Assembly (NCBI GenBank): GCA_016717335.1 | Contig: JADKFS010000003.1 | Span: 496,001 to 560,000, forward strand | Source of the DNA: Candidatus Ribeiella danica | GTDB taxonomy: Bacteria; Chloroflexota; Chloroflexia; Chloroflexales; Roseiflexaceae | Direction of reading: 5' to 3' | Length of the DNA stretch: 64,000 bases | Part shown: piece after piece, positions 50,131 through 58,561 of the stretch | Numbering within the stretch: the stretch's first letter is position 1 | How the letters are laid out: each line of letters begins with the position of its first letter | Notes under the pieces: model-generated | Databases searched by the model: none | Told to the model about the DNA's origin: nothing | The model's input: the letters and a program-made list of their open reading frames with translations, nothing else | Made by a program: the position numbers and the translations under genes

Positions 50131-50395
50131 CGTCGGTTGCTCCTCGCGGCGGCTGTGGCTTGTCCTTGGGAATGCCGCAGAGTATAGCACACCTTTGCGG
50201 GGGCGGCGCGCCGCCCGTACCCCCGCGGGCGTGACGTATTCTTTTTGCGCAGTGCCCCAACCGCTGGCCCGCCCGGCCCGCGAACGGGCGGGCTACCGCG
50301 CCGAACGATCTGTTCCTGCAGAGGAGGCTGGCGCCACCCGCAGCCGCCGACACCTCCGCTTGGCTCTTTGGCGCGTATCGGTTCCTGACCTATCA
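50131..50395. other. Intergenic region, G/C hairpins only
   Basis: No gene is supported. GCGGGGGCGGCGCGCCGCCC near 50188 and CCCGCCC...GGGCGGGC near 50270-50293 can fold into hairpins. Confidence 0.5.
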
Positions 50396-50396
50396 T

Positions 50397-50495
50397 AGCT
50401 GTGAGCAAAAGCGTTGAGCCACTCTGCAAGAGCGAGATACCGTTGTGTGGCGATCCGTCTTACTGCCGACTGGCTCCTGCCGACTGCATGCCGAT
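50397..50495 (-). repeat. Family C element, copy 2
   Basis: On the minus strand it reads CAGTCGGCAGTAAGACGGATC, ACAACGGTATCTCGCTC, TGCAGAGTGGCTCAACGC and TTTTGCTCACAGCTATGA. It is near-identical in its right part to copy 4 at 55885. 50496-50713 shows no recognisable gene or motif. Confidence 0.8.
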
Positions 50496-50713
50496 ATAAG
50501 CGACGAGGCGGAGCTGGCCGTATGGCTGTCGGCACGAACGAGACCGGCCAGCATATGGCTGCGCCAGGCGCGCAGGGTATCCGGGATATGCGCGCGCGAG
50601 CTGCCGGTGCGCTGATCGGGTGCGGCCGGCGCTTCGCACGGCCAGCACTCCAGACACGCCAGGCGTCTCGCCCTACAGCAAGGCAAGGACAATACACCCT
50701 TCGGCAGGCGTCG

Positions 50714-51682
50714 TTAGGCGGGCGCGACGTACTGCGCTGGCTGGGCCAGGAACAGGTCGCGGCAGGCCGGCGAGCAGAAGCGGTACAGCTTGCCGCCGTG
50801 CTCGGCGCCGATTGCGCCCGGCCCAACCGCCATCCCGCAGACCGGGTCGCGCCCGTCCTCGCCCGGGTACGGGATGCACAGCTGAAGCCGCGTCCCACGC
50901 CCTGGCTCGCCGGCGACGTCGAAGGTGCCGCCGGTCAGATCGGCGCGCTCGCGCATCCCGCGCAGCCCCCAGTGGCCGTCGGGCGCGACCACTTCTGCCG
51001 GCGGCACGAAGCCCACGCCGTCGTCGGTGATGGTCACGCGCAGGCCGTCGTGCGCATACGCAAAGGTGAAATCCGCCCGGCGCGCCTGGGCGTGGCGTTG
51101 GATGTTGCTCCAGGCTTCCTGGACGATCCGAAACAGCGCCAGCTCGCTCTGCGGCGCCAGCCGCCGCTCGTCACCCTGCACGACCAGGGTGACCTCAGGT
51201 CCATCCGCGCCGCTGCGATCGAGCAGGAGCTCGACCGCCGGCAGCAGGCCCAGCTCGGCCAGCGCGGGTGGGCGCAGGTCGCCGATCAGCGCGCGCAGCT
51301 CGTCGACCAGCGCCGTGATGCTCGTCCGCATGGCCTGCAGCCGCTCGGTCGCCTGGGCCGGATCGCGATCGACCAGCCGCCGCACCCGATCCACCGCGTG
51401 GCCGAGCGCGATCAGCTGCTGGACGATCTCGTCGTGCAGCTCGCGCGCCAGCCGGGCGCGCTCGGCCTCCTGGGCGGTGCTGAGCGCGGCGATGTAGGCG
51501 TGCTGGCTGCGCAGCCCCTGCTCGGCGTGGGTGCCCAGCACGTCGATCGCGCGCCGCAGATCCTCGATCGCCGGAACATCGCTGGCGGGCTGGCCGAGGC
51601 TGCTGAGGTCGCCGCGCGCCATCGCCTCGGCGCGGCGCTGCAAGGCGCGCAGGATGTCGACATCCACCGGTATCTGATCCAT
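50714..51682 (-). CDS. NarL-type histidine kinase with C-terminal YHS domain
   Basis: This 322-residue soluble kinase has a helical N-terminus (1-60), a HisKA_3 domain with RLARELHDEIVQQLI (His83) and LIGDLRPPALAELGLL, and an HATPase (about 170-270) with EAWSNIQRHAQA, TDDGVGF and GLRGMRERADL. Residues 278-320 are a YHS domain: DPVCGMAVG...GKLYRFCSPACRDLF, with three Cys likely to bind metal. This domain normally occurs in copper ATPases and metal-responsive proteins, so the kinase may sense metal or redox state. The response regulator gene lies upstream with a 10-bp gap. Confidence 0.92.
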   Translation of the reverse strand: MDQIPVDVDILRALQRRAEAMARGDLSSLGQPASDVPAIEDLRRAIDVLGTHAEQGLRSQHAYIAALSTAQEAERARLARELHDEIVQQLIALGHAVDRVRRLVDRDPAQATERLQAMRTSITALVDELRALIGDLRPPALAELGLLPAVELLLDRSGADGPEVTLVVQGDERRLAPQSELALFRIVQEAWSNIQRHAQARRADFTFAYAHDGLRVTITDDGVGFVPPAEVVAPDGHWGLRGMRERADLTGGTFDVAGEPGRGTRLQLCIPYPGEDGRDPVCGMAVGPGAIGAEHGGKLYRFCSPACRDLFLAQPAQYVAPA

Positions 51683-51692
51683 GGCCCCTCGG

Positions 51693-52331
51693 CTACGCGC
51701 TCAGCGCGATCAGCTGGCGCTGCAGTGCGGCCGTCACCGCTTCGGTGCGCGAGGCGACGCCGAGCTTGGCGTAGATGTTCGCCAGGTGGTTCTGCACCGT
51801 GCGGTCGCTGATCGCCAGATCCGCCCCGATCTGCTTGTTGGTCAGGCCGCGCGCCGCGCGCCGCAGCACATCCAGCTCGCGCTCGGTCAGCGTATCGCCG
51901 CCGGCCGGCGGATGGGTCAGCCGCGCGATCAGCCGTGGGGCCACCGCCGGGTCGATCGCCGACTGGCCGGCCGCGGTGGCGCGCACCGCCCGCGCGATCT
52001 CGCGGCTCTCGGCGGTCTTGAGGATGTAGCCGCTCGCGCCGGCGTCGAGCAGGCCGTAGATATAGGGATCATCGTCGTAGGCGGTCAGCACCAGCACGCG
52101 CACGGCGGGCGCCTGCGCGCGCAGCTGCCGGGTCGCCTCGACGCCCGAAAGCTCGGGCATGGCGATGTCCATCACGACTACGTCGGGCAGGAGCGCGGTC
52201 GCCAGGTCGACGGCCTCGTGCCCGTTGCGGGCCTCGCCGACGACGACGATATCGTCTTCGTCCGACAGCAGATCGCGTATCCCTTTACGGACGACCGTGT
52301 GGTCGTCGGCAATCACCACGCGTATCGCCAT
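51693..52331 (-). CDS. NarL/LuxR-family response regulator
   Basis: This 212-residue regulator has a receiver domain (about 3-120) with Asp9/Asp10, phospho-acceptor Asp55 (VVVMDIAMPELSG) and Lys in YILKTAE, and a LuxR-type HTH (about 148-205) with LTERELDVLRRAARGLTNKQIGADLAISDRTVQNHLANI. It is co-transcribed with the YHS kinase downstream (gap 10 bp). ATG 52331 is preceded by GAACATA with a weak Shine-Dalgarno. The order regulator-kinase implies one operon. Confidence 0.95.
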   Translation of the reverse strand: MAIRVVIADDHTVVRKGIRDLLSDEDDIVVVGEARNGHEAVDLATALLPDVVVMDIAMPELSGVEATRQLRAQAPAVRVLVLTAYDDDPYIYGLLDAGASGYILKTAESREIARAVRATAAGQSAIDPAVAPRLIARLTHPPAGGDTLTERELDVLRRAARGLTNKQIGADLAISDRTVQNHLANIYAKLGVASRTEAVTAALQRQLIALSA

Positions 52332-52403
52332 ATGTTCCTGCCCACGCTCGCTGATTGTGCTGCCACGGCATGATAGCACGTTTGTGGCTGCAGTCGGCGG
52401 CCG

Positions 52404-53247
52404 TCACAGCCGGCCGCCCTGCGGCGGCCGGCTGCCCCCGCCCGTCGCGTGCCGCGCCAGCGCGTAGCGCAGCCCTGCCTGCAAGTTGGCCCGCGTGACC
52501 AACTGCTGCATATCCGCCCCCAGGTGCACGATCGTCTGGGCGATCTCGGCGCTGATGCCCGTCAGCACCACCTGCGCGCCAGGCTCCGGTGGTTTTGAGC
52601 GCCTCGGCCATCGCCAGCATCTGCCCGTCGACATCCCCCACGACCAGATCGACAATCTTGCGCCCGACGAGAGCCTCGCCATACCCGGTCATCGCCTTGA
52701 GCGCGCGATTGGCGTAGATGATGCGCTGGTCCATCCCCGCGAGCACGAAGCCGTCAGGAGCGTTCTCGGCCAGCGCGTAGAACGGCTGGAACTCGCGGGC
52801 GCGGCGGGCCAGCTCGTCGGTGAGGCGGGTGCGCTCGGCCTCGGCGCGCACCTGCGCGGTGACGTCCTGGTAGACGGCGCCGATCCAGGCGACCGTGCCA
52901 TCGGCGGCTGCGAACGGGAACAAGGTGGCCGTGAACCAGATTGGCTCACCCGGTATGCCCAGCTGGGTCGGGTCGAAGTGGTTGGGCGGGACAGCGGCGG
53001 TCTCGCCCAACCGGGCGCGCTCGAAGGCGGCGCGGAAGCCATTCGCCGCAGTGGTCGGGTCGTCGTAGAGATTGTAGGTGTTGATGATGCGGTGGTGCGG
53101 GTAGGCGAAGAGCCGCTCGACGCCGGCGTTGCTGGCGACGATCAGCCCGTCGGGGCGGTAGAGGTTCATCGGAAAGGGCATGCTTTCCAGCGCGAGATCC
53201 GAGAGCGGGAGCGCGTGGTCGGCAGGACGGGACGGTTGGTCACTCAT
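52404..53247 (-). pseudogene. PAS-PAS-STAS (RsbR-like) gene with deletion and frameshift
   Basis: From ATG 53247 the frame encodes a PAS domain (about 15-130: LIVASNAGVERLFAYPHHRI...GAVYQDVTAQ) and a second PAS (about 150-215: APDGFVLAGMDQRIIYANRAL). After ALKTTG near 52592 the reading frame shifts. The other frame reads AQVVLTGISAEIAQTIVHLG and VTRANLQAGLRYALA, the end of an RsbR-type STAS domain. The first part of STAS (about 70 residues) is missing, so this is a deletion plus frameshift. The ancestral protein was probably a stressosome-like sensor. Confidence 0.75.
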
Positions 53248-53378
53248 GGCATCGGGTCCTCTCCTTCGGCGATCGTCCCCGTCAGCATGGGAACAGCTGC
53301 TGCCGGCACGCCCGCGACGTGAACGATGAGGCCCGGCGCGACGCCCTCCCTGGGGCGAGCTATGGGTAGTATACCAGC

Positions 53379-53420
53379 AGAAGGATACATGTGGCGGCTG
53401 CGCGCCACATGTATCCTTCT
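53379..53420. repeat. Perfect palindrome, family P-like
   Basis: Arms AGAAGGATACATGTGGCG (53379-53396) and its complement (53403-53420) with loop GCTGCG. A CCGCTCTCCCCGCCGGGAGAAGG hairpin follows at once, as in family P. Confidence 0.75.
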
Positions 53421-53468
53421 GCCCGCTCTCCCCGCCGGGAGAAGGAAGCCGGGGAGCCTGGCACAACC

Positions 53469-53680
53469 TTACTCAGCTCGATTGAAGACGCTGCGGACGA
53501 TCGTCACGAGCCCCAGGCCGATCAGCAGAAAGGCGCCGAGCCAGCCCCAGGGGATGTCGATCGCGTCCACCAGGGCAATGCCTAGCGGGATGCCGGCGAA
53601 GAGCGCGAAGGTGCCCAGGGCCGGGAGCAGCTTTCCGCGCAGGAACAGCTCGGACGCCCCCGCTTTACAGTTTAGCGCGT
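53469..53680 (-). pseudogene. C-terminal fragment of a membrane protein
   Basis: The translation has two hydrophobic segments: LLPALGTFALFAGIPLGIAL and WGWLGAFLLIGLGLVTIVRSVF, ending FNRAE. The N-terminal part is missing; upstream lies the family B element. The family was not recognised. It is in frame with the upstream FMN-reductase remnant only by chance. Confidence 0.5.
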
Positions 53681-53683
53681 CTG

Positions 53684-53849
53684 CGGAAGGGAACAACTGC
53701 ATACCACCGCCACAATGCCGCATTGAAAACTGTAAAGCTTGATTGAACCATGCCTTAGGGGCATGGTTCACTTCCAGGGATTTCGCCTTGCCAGTGTACG
53801 GGCGCGATAGATCGCGCCCCTGCGCCTTTCCAGGGATTTCGCCTTGCCA
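53684..53849. mobile_element. Two family B ends, back to back
   Basis: ATTGAACCATGCC (53742-53754), TTA, and GGCATGGTTCA (53760-53770) put two element ends face to face. The right element has CCAGGGATTTCGCCTTGCC twice (about 53773 and 53829) around GGGCGCGATAGATCGCGCCC, a single-unit version of the 57-bp array at 48367. The left one begins as the array does (TTCAATCAAGCTTTACAGTT on the minus strand). Confidence 0.7.
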
Positions 53850-53859
53850 AGGAGGGCAG

Positions 53860-54461
53860 CTATGCTTTCGCAACCACCTGCTTGTGCGCCTGGACCATCT
53901 GCTCCTTGAGCATCTTGTCGACCTTCTTCCGGATGGGCGGCAGATTGAAAATCGGCGTGACATTGGGACCTGCTGCTCGATCACCTCCAGGAGCTGCTGG
54001 CCGAACTGGGCGAGCTGCTGCCGGCCTTCTTCTTTCAGCAGGTCGTGCATGTCCTGAGAGAACGAGTCGACAAAGCGCATCTCCAGGTCATCGCAGATGG
54101 CGTGGATGTAGTTGTGGGCGGTGTGATCGAAGAAGTGGATGGAGGTCGAGAGCGCAGCGGTGTACTTTCCGGCAAAGGCCGCTTGCGCGCCACGCTCGAA
54201 GATGAGCTCGATAAAGCGTTTGTAGTGCGCGTGGACGATCAGGATATACAGGGAAAAGCCCCAGAGCACGGCATCCGATTCGCGGATCTGGTCGATGACC
54301 TTGTCGAAGGCGGCGCGGTCGTTTTCGAGCCGCTTGAGCCGCTGCGCAATATGGAGCACGTTGAACTCATGCTGGGGGTAGAGCTTGGCCAGGTAGGCCA
54401 CAGACTGCATCGTCACGCTCAGATCGCCCTTCGGGCTGCCGTTGAGGACTGTGATTTTCAT
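53860..54461 (-). pseudogene. NAD(P)H/FMN-reductase-like gene with frameshift
   Basis: The start MKITVLNGSPKGDLSVTMQS is the phosphate loop of flavodoxin-like FMN reductases, and ESDAVLWGFSLYILIVHAHYK and AALSTSIHFFDHTAHNYIHA follow normally. Near 53965 the coding frame is lost. The next frame continues GPNVTPIFNLPPIRKKVDKML and ends AHKQVVAKA with TAG at 53860-53862. One base change would restore about 200 residues. It may be a real inactivation or a sequencing error. A family B element starts right after the stop. Confidence 0.72.
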
Positions 54462-54589
54462 GCGGGTTCCTCCTGTTCATCCGTTCGTTTCATGATTGGC
54501 TCCCCGGCTCATCGTGCCGCTCGATGCTGATATCGCCCCCATCTGAGGGGCGCATACGCTCTCCTTGTTTGCACGTATCGCTGCTGCCC

Positions 54590-54751
54590 TCAGGGCGCTA
54601 AGCTCACCGACGCGCCCGAGTCGTATTGCACGCCAACCGCAGGTGCCTGCCGAAACTTCTTCCGATCTACCAGGATGATCGCGAGCGCCCCGAGCCCATA
54701 GACAGCGATGTACCCCCAGAAGAGGTTTTGCATCGAGACCAGGCCCAGCCC
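54590..54751 (-). pseudogene. C-terminal fragment of a membrane protein
   Basis: The minus frame reads GLGLVSMQNLFWGYIAVYG, GALAIILVDRKKF and ends QYDSGASVSLAP. It looks like the last TM helix and cytoplasmic tail of a transporter-like protein whose N-terminal part is lost at a family C element. Family not recognised. No start codon of its own is convincing. Confidence 0.5.
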
Positions 54752-54830
54752 ATTGAGCCACTCTGCACGAACGAGATGTCGTGGTGCTGCCGACTGGCTT
54801 CTGCCGACTTTTCACTGCTATAGAGCGTTT
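54742..54830 (-). repeat. Family C element, copy 3 (truncated)
   Basis: On the minus strand it has GTCGGCAGAAGCCAGTCGGC, CACGACATCTCGTTCGTGC and AGAGTGGCTCAA. The right end (TTTTGCTCAC) is absent. It separates two gene remnants that read in opposite directions. Confidence 0.7.
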
Positions 54831-55028
54831 CCCGGCATACTTCTTGGTGGCAGACCACGATAGTCAGCTTGTCGGCTATATCCACGGCGCCATCCAGCGC
54901 ACCCGTAGAGGTCATTTCTGCGCAGGAGCCATATGCGAGATCCGGCTATGTGCATCCGGACTTCCGCAGCCGAGAGATTGGCGGCGCGCTGCTCGAACGG
55001 CTCTTCGAGATTGCAAGAGTAGTCTATT
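54823..55028 (+). pseudogene. GNAT acetyltransferase remnant
   Basis: FPAYFLVADHDSQLVGYIHG in one frame and EPYARSGYVHPDFRSREIGG with ALLERLFEIARVV in another are consecutive parts of a GNAT domain, with a frameshift near 54903. The N-terminal part is lost at the family C element and the last strand is missing. The second frame runs on into the methyltransferase, but this seems accidental. Confidence 0.65.
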
Positions 55029-55048
55029 CGCTTCTTCAGGCGAGCCTC

Positions 55049-55864
55049 ATGGACGACCGATCACCATTAGCGCGGCCGCCCGACACCTGGACCAGTGGCG
55101 CTGCCTACGAGCGCTACGTGGGGCGCTGGAGTCGGCTGGTCGCGCGCGAGTTCCTGAGCTGGCTCGGCGTCGTGCCTGGAAGCCGCTGGCTCGATGTCGG
55201 CTGCGGGACAGGGGCGCTCAGCCAGGCCATCCTGGAGGTCGCTGCGCCCGCGCATGTCAGGGGCGTCGACCGCTCAGACGGGTATATCGGCTATGCCCAG
55301 GCCCATGTGCGGGATCAGCGTGCGCGCTTTGATGTCGGGGATGCGCTGGCCCTGCCCGGCCAGCCGGCAAGCTATGATGCGGCGATCTCGGGGCTCATGC
55401 TGAATTTCCTCCCGCAGCCGGAGCCGGCGGTGCGCGAGATGGCGCGGGTATCACGGTCGGGCGGTGTCGTCGCCGCCTATGTCTGGGATTATGCCGGGCA
55501 GATGCAGCTCATGCGCCACTTCTGGAATGCGGCAGCGGCGCTTGACCCGCACGCGTTCGAGCTGGATGAAGGGCAGCGCTTTCCGCTGTGCCAGCCAGCG
55601 CCGCTGGTCGGGCTTTTCCAACAGGCCGGCCTCACCCAGGTCGAGCTGCGCGCTATCGACATCGCGACAGACTTCCAGGATTTTGATGATTACTGGTCGC
55701 CGTTTCTCGGTGGCCAGGGGCCCGCACCCAGCTATGTGACGGCGCTGAGCGATGAGCGACGCGCCGCCCTGCGCGAGCACATCCGCGCGGGATTACCCTT
55801 CGCCCTCGACGGCTCGATTCCGCTCGTGGCGCGCGCCTGGGCGGTGCGCGGGCAATGCCCGTAG
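55049..55864 (+). CDS. SAM-dependent methyltransferase (class I)
   Basis: This 271-residue enzyme has the Rossmann motif I SRWLDVGCGTGALSQAIL (about 46-63), VRGVDRSDGYI (motif post-I acidic residue), FDVGDALALP (motif II) and MLNFLPQPEPAVREMARVSRSGG (motif III), as in UbiE/Methyltransf_11-type proteins. The acceptor is probably a small molecule. The start ATG 55049 is used; the 60-codon in-frame extension upstream belongs to the broken GNAT gene. A family C element follows the stop. Confidence 0.9.
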   Translation: MDDRSPLARPPDTWTSGAAYERYVGRWSRLVAREFLSWLGVVPGSRWLDVGCGTGALSQAILEVAAPAHVRGVDRSDGYIGYAQAHVRDQRARFDVGDALALPGQPASYDAAISGLMLNFLPQPEPAVREMARVSRSGGVVAAYVWDYAGQMQLMRHFWNAAAALDPHAFELDEGQRFPLCQPAPLVGLFQQAGLTQVELRAIDIATDFQDFDDYWSPFLGGQGPAPSYVTALSDERRAALREHIRAGLPFALDGSIPLVARAWAVRGQCP

Positions 55865-55884
55865 CCGGCTGATCTCCATACCAG

Positions 55885-55975
55885 TGAGCAGTCGGCAGGA
55901 AGACGGATCGCATCACAACGGCATCTCGTTCTTGCGCATTGGCTCAACGCTTTTGCTCACAGCTATAATGGGTGC
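55885..55975 (+). repeat. Family C element, copy 4
   Basis: GTGAGCAGTCGGCAGGAAGA, CGGATCGCATCACAACGGC, ATCTCGTTCTTGCGCATTGG and CTCAACGCTTTTGCTCACAG. The ends GTGAGCA and TGCTCAC are perfect inverted 7-mers. It ends in TATAAT, 60 bp before the GH130 start, so it may supply a -10 box. Confidence 0.8.
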
Positions 55976-56041
55976 GCGATGAGCCCCTGGAGCGAGCGAT
56001 CTCCAATCGCGATGCCGCATTTTTTGGCAAAGGAGATAGTC

Positions 56042-57112
56042 GTGACGTCGAAGACGGTTCCCTTCCAGATGCGCCGCCTCGGTGTGATCATGCGCGGCGA
56101 CCCCGACAATCCAGATGAGGTGCTGGGCGTCCTGAACCCCGCGGCGGCCCGCGCGCCGGACGGCAAGCTGCTCCTGTTCCCGCGCGTCGTGGCGGCCGCC
56201 AACTACTCGCGCGTCGGCATCGCCGAAGTCGTCTTCGACGCGAATGGCGACGCGACCGGCGTGGCGCGGCGCGGCTATGCGCTGGAGCCGGCCGATTCCT
56301 ACGAGCGGAATGCCCGCACCGCCGGCTGCGAGGACGCGCGCGTCACCTACGTCGAGCCGCTGCGCCGCTACCTGATGACCTACACCGCCTACAGCCCGCT
56401 CGGCCCGCGGATCGCCCTGGCCGAGTCGTCAGACCTCCTGAGCTGGCGGCGGCTCGGCCCGGTCAAGTTTGCGTTCGACCCGTCGCTGCGGGTGGACTTC
56501 GACCTGTACGACAACAAGGACGCGGTGCTGTTCCCCGAGCCGGTGCGCGATCCGCACGGTCGCCTGGCGCTGGCGCTCATTCACCGGCCCGCCCACACCC
56601 AAGGCGGCATGGCGGTGCTCCCTGCTGGCGTGACGGAGCAGCGCGCCAGCATCTGGATCTCCTACTGCGACGCCGAGCGGGCCGCGCTCGACCCGAGCGC
56701 GCTGCTGATCTGGCGCGACCACCATCTCCTGGCGGCGCCCGAGCGGCCCTGGGAGGAGACCAAGATCGGCGGGGGGACGCCGCCCATTCGGACGCCGCTC
56801 GGCTGGCTGATGATCTATCACGGTGTTGCCGGCGAGATCCTGGAGGGCGTGGACCACCAGCCATACGTCCACTACAGCGCCGGCGCGATGGTGCTCGACC
56901 TGGACGATCCGCGCAAAATCCTGTATCGCTCGCCCGAGCCGATCTTGGCGCCCGAGACCGCCGAGGAGCGCGCGGGCGTTGTGGCGAACGTGGTCTTCCC
57001 GACCGGCATCGACCCGCGCGCGAACGGCCGCGTCGATGTCTACTATGGCATGGCCGACTCGGCGATCGGGGTCGCCCGCCTCGATCTTCCGGACCAGCTC
57101 CAGCGGATCTGA
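56042..57112 (+). CDS. GH130-family glycoside phosphorylase/hydrolase
   Basis: This 356-residue five-bladed beta-propeller of family GH130 has NPAAARAPDGKLLLFPRV, RNARTAGCEDARVTYVEPL, FPEPVRDPHGRLALALIHRP, WEETKIGGGTPPIRTPLGWL and YHGVA with conserved Asp, Glu and His. GH130 enzymes phosphorolyse or hydrolyse beta-mannosides; the exact subfamily cannot be given. The start GTG 56042 has AAAGGAG seven bases upstream; ATG 56012 is possible. With the GH38 pair it points to mannoside use, although the genes are 38 kb apart. Confidence 0.9.
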   Translation: MTSKTVPFQMRRLGVIMRGDPDNPDEVLGVLNPAAARAPDGKLLLFPRVVAAANYSRVGIAEVVFDANGDATGVARRGYALEPADSYERNARTAGCEDARVTYVEPLRRYLMTYTAYSPLGPRIALAESSDLLSWRRLGPVKFAFDPSLRVDFDLYDNKDAVLFPEPVRDPHGRLALALIHRPAHTQGGMAVLPAGVTEQRASIWISYCDAERAALDPSALLIWRDHHLLAAPERPWEETKIGGGTPPIRTPLGWLMIYHGVAGEILEGVDHQPYVHYSAGAMVLDLDDPRKILYRSPEPILAPETAEERAGVVANVVFPTGIDPRANGRVDVYYGMADSAIGVARLDLPDQLQRI

Positions 57113-57134
57113 ACGTCTTGCGCCTTGTCGCGTC

Positions 57135-57250
57135 ATCCCCCACACCCCCCGCTCCCCCGCCGGGAGCGGGGGCGATCGTTCGTGGGTGTGGCGCCACACC
57201 CACGAAAAAGCAACCCCCGCCCCTGGCAGGGAGCGTGCGCCAGGGCGGGA
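57135..57250. repeat. Family P palindrome-core repeat
   Basis: A CCCCCGCTCCCCCGCCGGGAG hairpin, a core palindrome of 24 bp without loop (57181-57204) and a CCCCCGCCCCTGGCAGGG right arm. It lies between the GH130 gene and the membrane pair. Confidence 0.8.
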
Positions 57251-57382
57251 GAAAAGCGCCGGTGAGATAACCAGGGCGATCTGCCGATTGCAAATGCGAG
57301 CGGCGCATGTTACTATCAGCGAAGCCACCAATTGTCCCGAGAATACATCGATCCATGCGCTCTGCGCCGAGGAGTCGAAACG

Positions 57383-58561
57383 ATGACTACGCTCGAAGTC
57401 GTCCGCCCCCCTTTGCGCCCGCGGGCGCGGCTGGCGCTGATAGTGCTGCTCCTCGCGCAGTACGTCGGCGTGGGCGTGCTCTTCCCGCTGCACGCGTTCA
57501 CCTCGCCGCTTGGCGGCCCCGGCCTGCAGGCGTTTGCCCTCGCGCTCGCGCTTGGCGGCCTGCTGGCGATCTACGGCGTCTGGCGCGGGCACGGCTGGGG
57601 GGTGTGGCTCGCGCTGGCCGTGCTCTCGCTCAAGCTGACGGTGGACCTCTACAACTGGTCGCTGGCGCTGGACCGGGCGCTGCTGCCGCTCAGCGAGCTG
57701 ATCAACGGCGGCATCGCGCTCCTGCTGTTCCTGATCCCGGCGCCCGCATCCGAGCGCATCACGCGGCCCCAGAAGATCTTCTTTGCCGCGGTGCTCGCGC
57801 TGGCCGCCAATGTCGGCGTGATCGGCATGTTCAACCCCGGCCATATCGGCGCGACGCTCCCCTTCGTCGTCCCGCCGCTGCACGCGCGCTTCCTCGGCGC
57901 GATGTACCTCTCCGGCGCCACGTTCATGGCGCTCGCCATCCTGGCGCAGCGCTGGCACGCAATCCGCGTCGTCGTGCCAATGATCGCGATCTGGACCGGG
58001 ATGCTCGGCCTGGTGTCGCTGTTCCACCTCGAAGTCTTCGACTGGGCAACCCCGCAGGTCTGGGTCTGGTTCGTCGCCTACATCGGCTTCCCGCTGATCG
58101 CCGCCTGGATCGCCTGGCAGCAGCGCGCGGTCCAGGACCACGCCGCCGACGCGCCGATCGCGCCGGCGCTGCGGGCCTACTTCGCCACCCAGGGTGTGAT
58201 CGTGACGCTGCTGGCCGTCGCGCTGTTCGTCGCCCCGGCCGCGCTGGCCAGCCGCTGGCCCTGGCCGATCACGCCGCTGCTGGCGCAGGTCTACAGCGCG
58301 CCGTTTCTCTCCTATGGGCTCGGCAGCCTGATGGCCGCCCGACGGCACGATTGGTCCGAAGTGCGGATCGCGGTCTACGCGACGCTGGTGTTCACGCTCG
58401 GGGTGCTTGTCGCATCGCTCATCCACGCGGCGCTGTTCGACGCCCGCGCGCCGGTGACGTGGCTCTGGTTCGGCGGGTTCGCGCTCGCGAGCGCCGCGCT
58501 TGTTGCATTCGCGCTCGCGCCCAAGCTGCGCACGCGGCGCGCTCAGAAGGAGATCGTATGA
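57383..58561 (+). CDS. Polytopic membrane protein of unknown function, gene 1 of pair
   Basis: I do not recognise this 392-residue protein. About ten TM helices are visible, including LALIVLLLAQYVGVGVLF, ALALALGGLLAIYGVW, ALFVAPAALASRWPW and a final WFGGFALASAALVAFAL. The segment PLLAQVYSAPFLSYGLGSL resembles a segment in the next gene. ATG 57383 follows GAGGAGTCGAAAC. The stop overlaps the next start (ATGA at 58558-58561), so the two are coupled. It could be a transporter or a sensor; no motif decides. Confidence 0.75.
   Translation: MTTLEVVRPPLRPRARLALIVLLLAQYVGVGVLFPLHAFTSPLGGPGLQAFALALALGGLLAIYGVWRGHGWGVWLALAVLSLKLTVDLYNWSLALDRALLPLSELINGGIALLLFLIPAPASERITRPQKIFFAAVLALAANVGVIGMFNPGHIGATLPFVVPPLHARFLGAMYLSGATFMALAILAQRWHAIRVVVPMIAIWTGMLGLVSLFHLEVFDWATPQVWVWFVAYIGFPLIAAWIAWQQRAVQDHAADAPIAPALRAYFATQGVIVTLLAVALFVAPAALASRWPWPITPLLAQVYSAPFLSYGLGSLMAARRHDWSEVRIAVYATLVFTLGVLVASLIHAALFDARAPVTWLWFGGFALASAALVAFALAPKLRTRRAQKEIV

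Noticed and set aside
53469..54461. 330-codon reductase-membrane fusion
   Set aside because: The frame crosses a frameshift and a family B element; the reductase continues in another frame to a stop at 53860.
54869..55864. GNAT-methyltransferase fusion protein
   Set aside because: The GNAT part lacks its first half and is frameshifted; ATG 55049 gives a complete methyltransferase.
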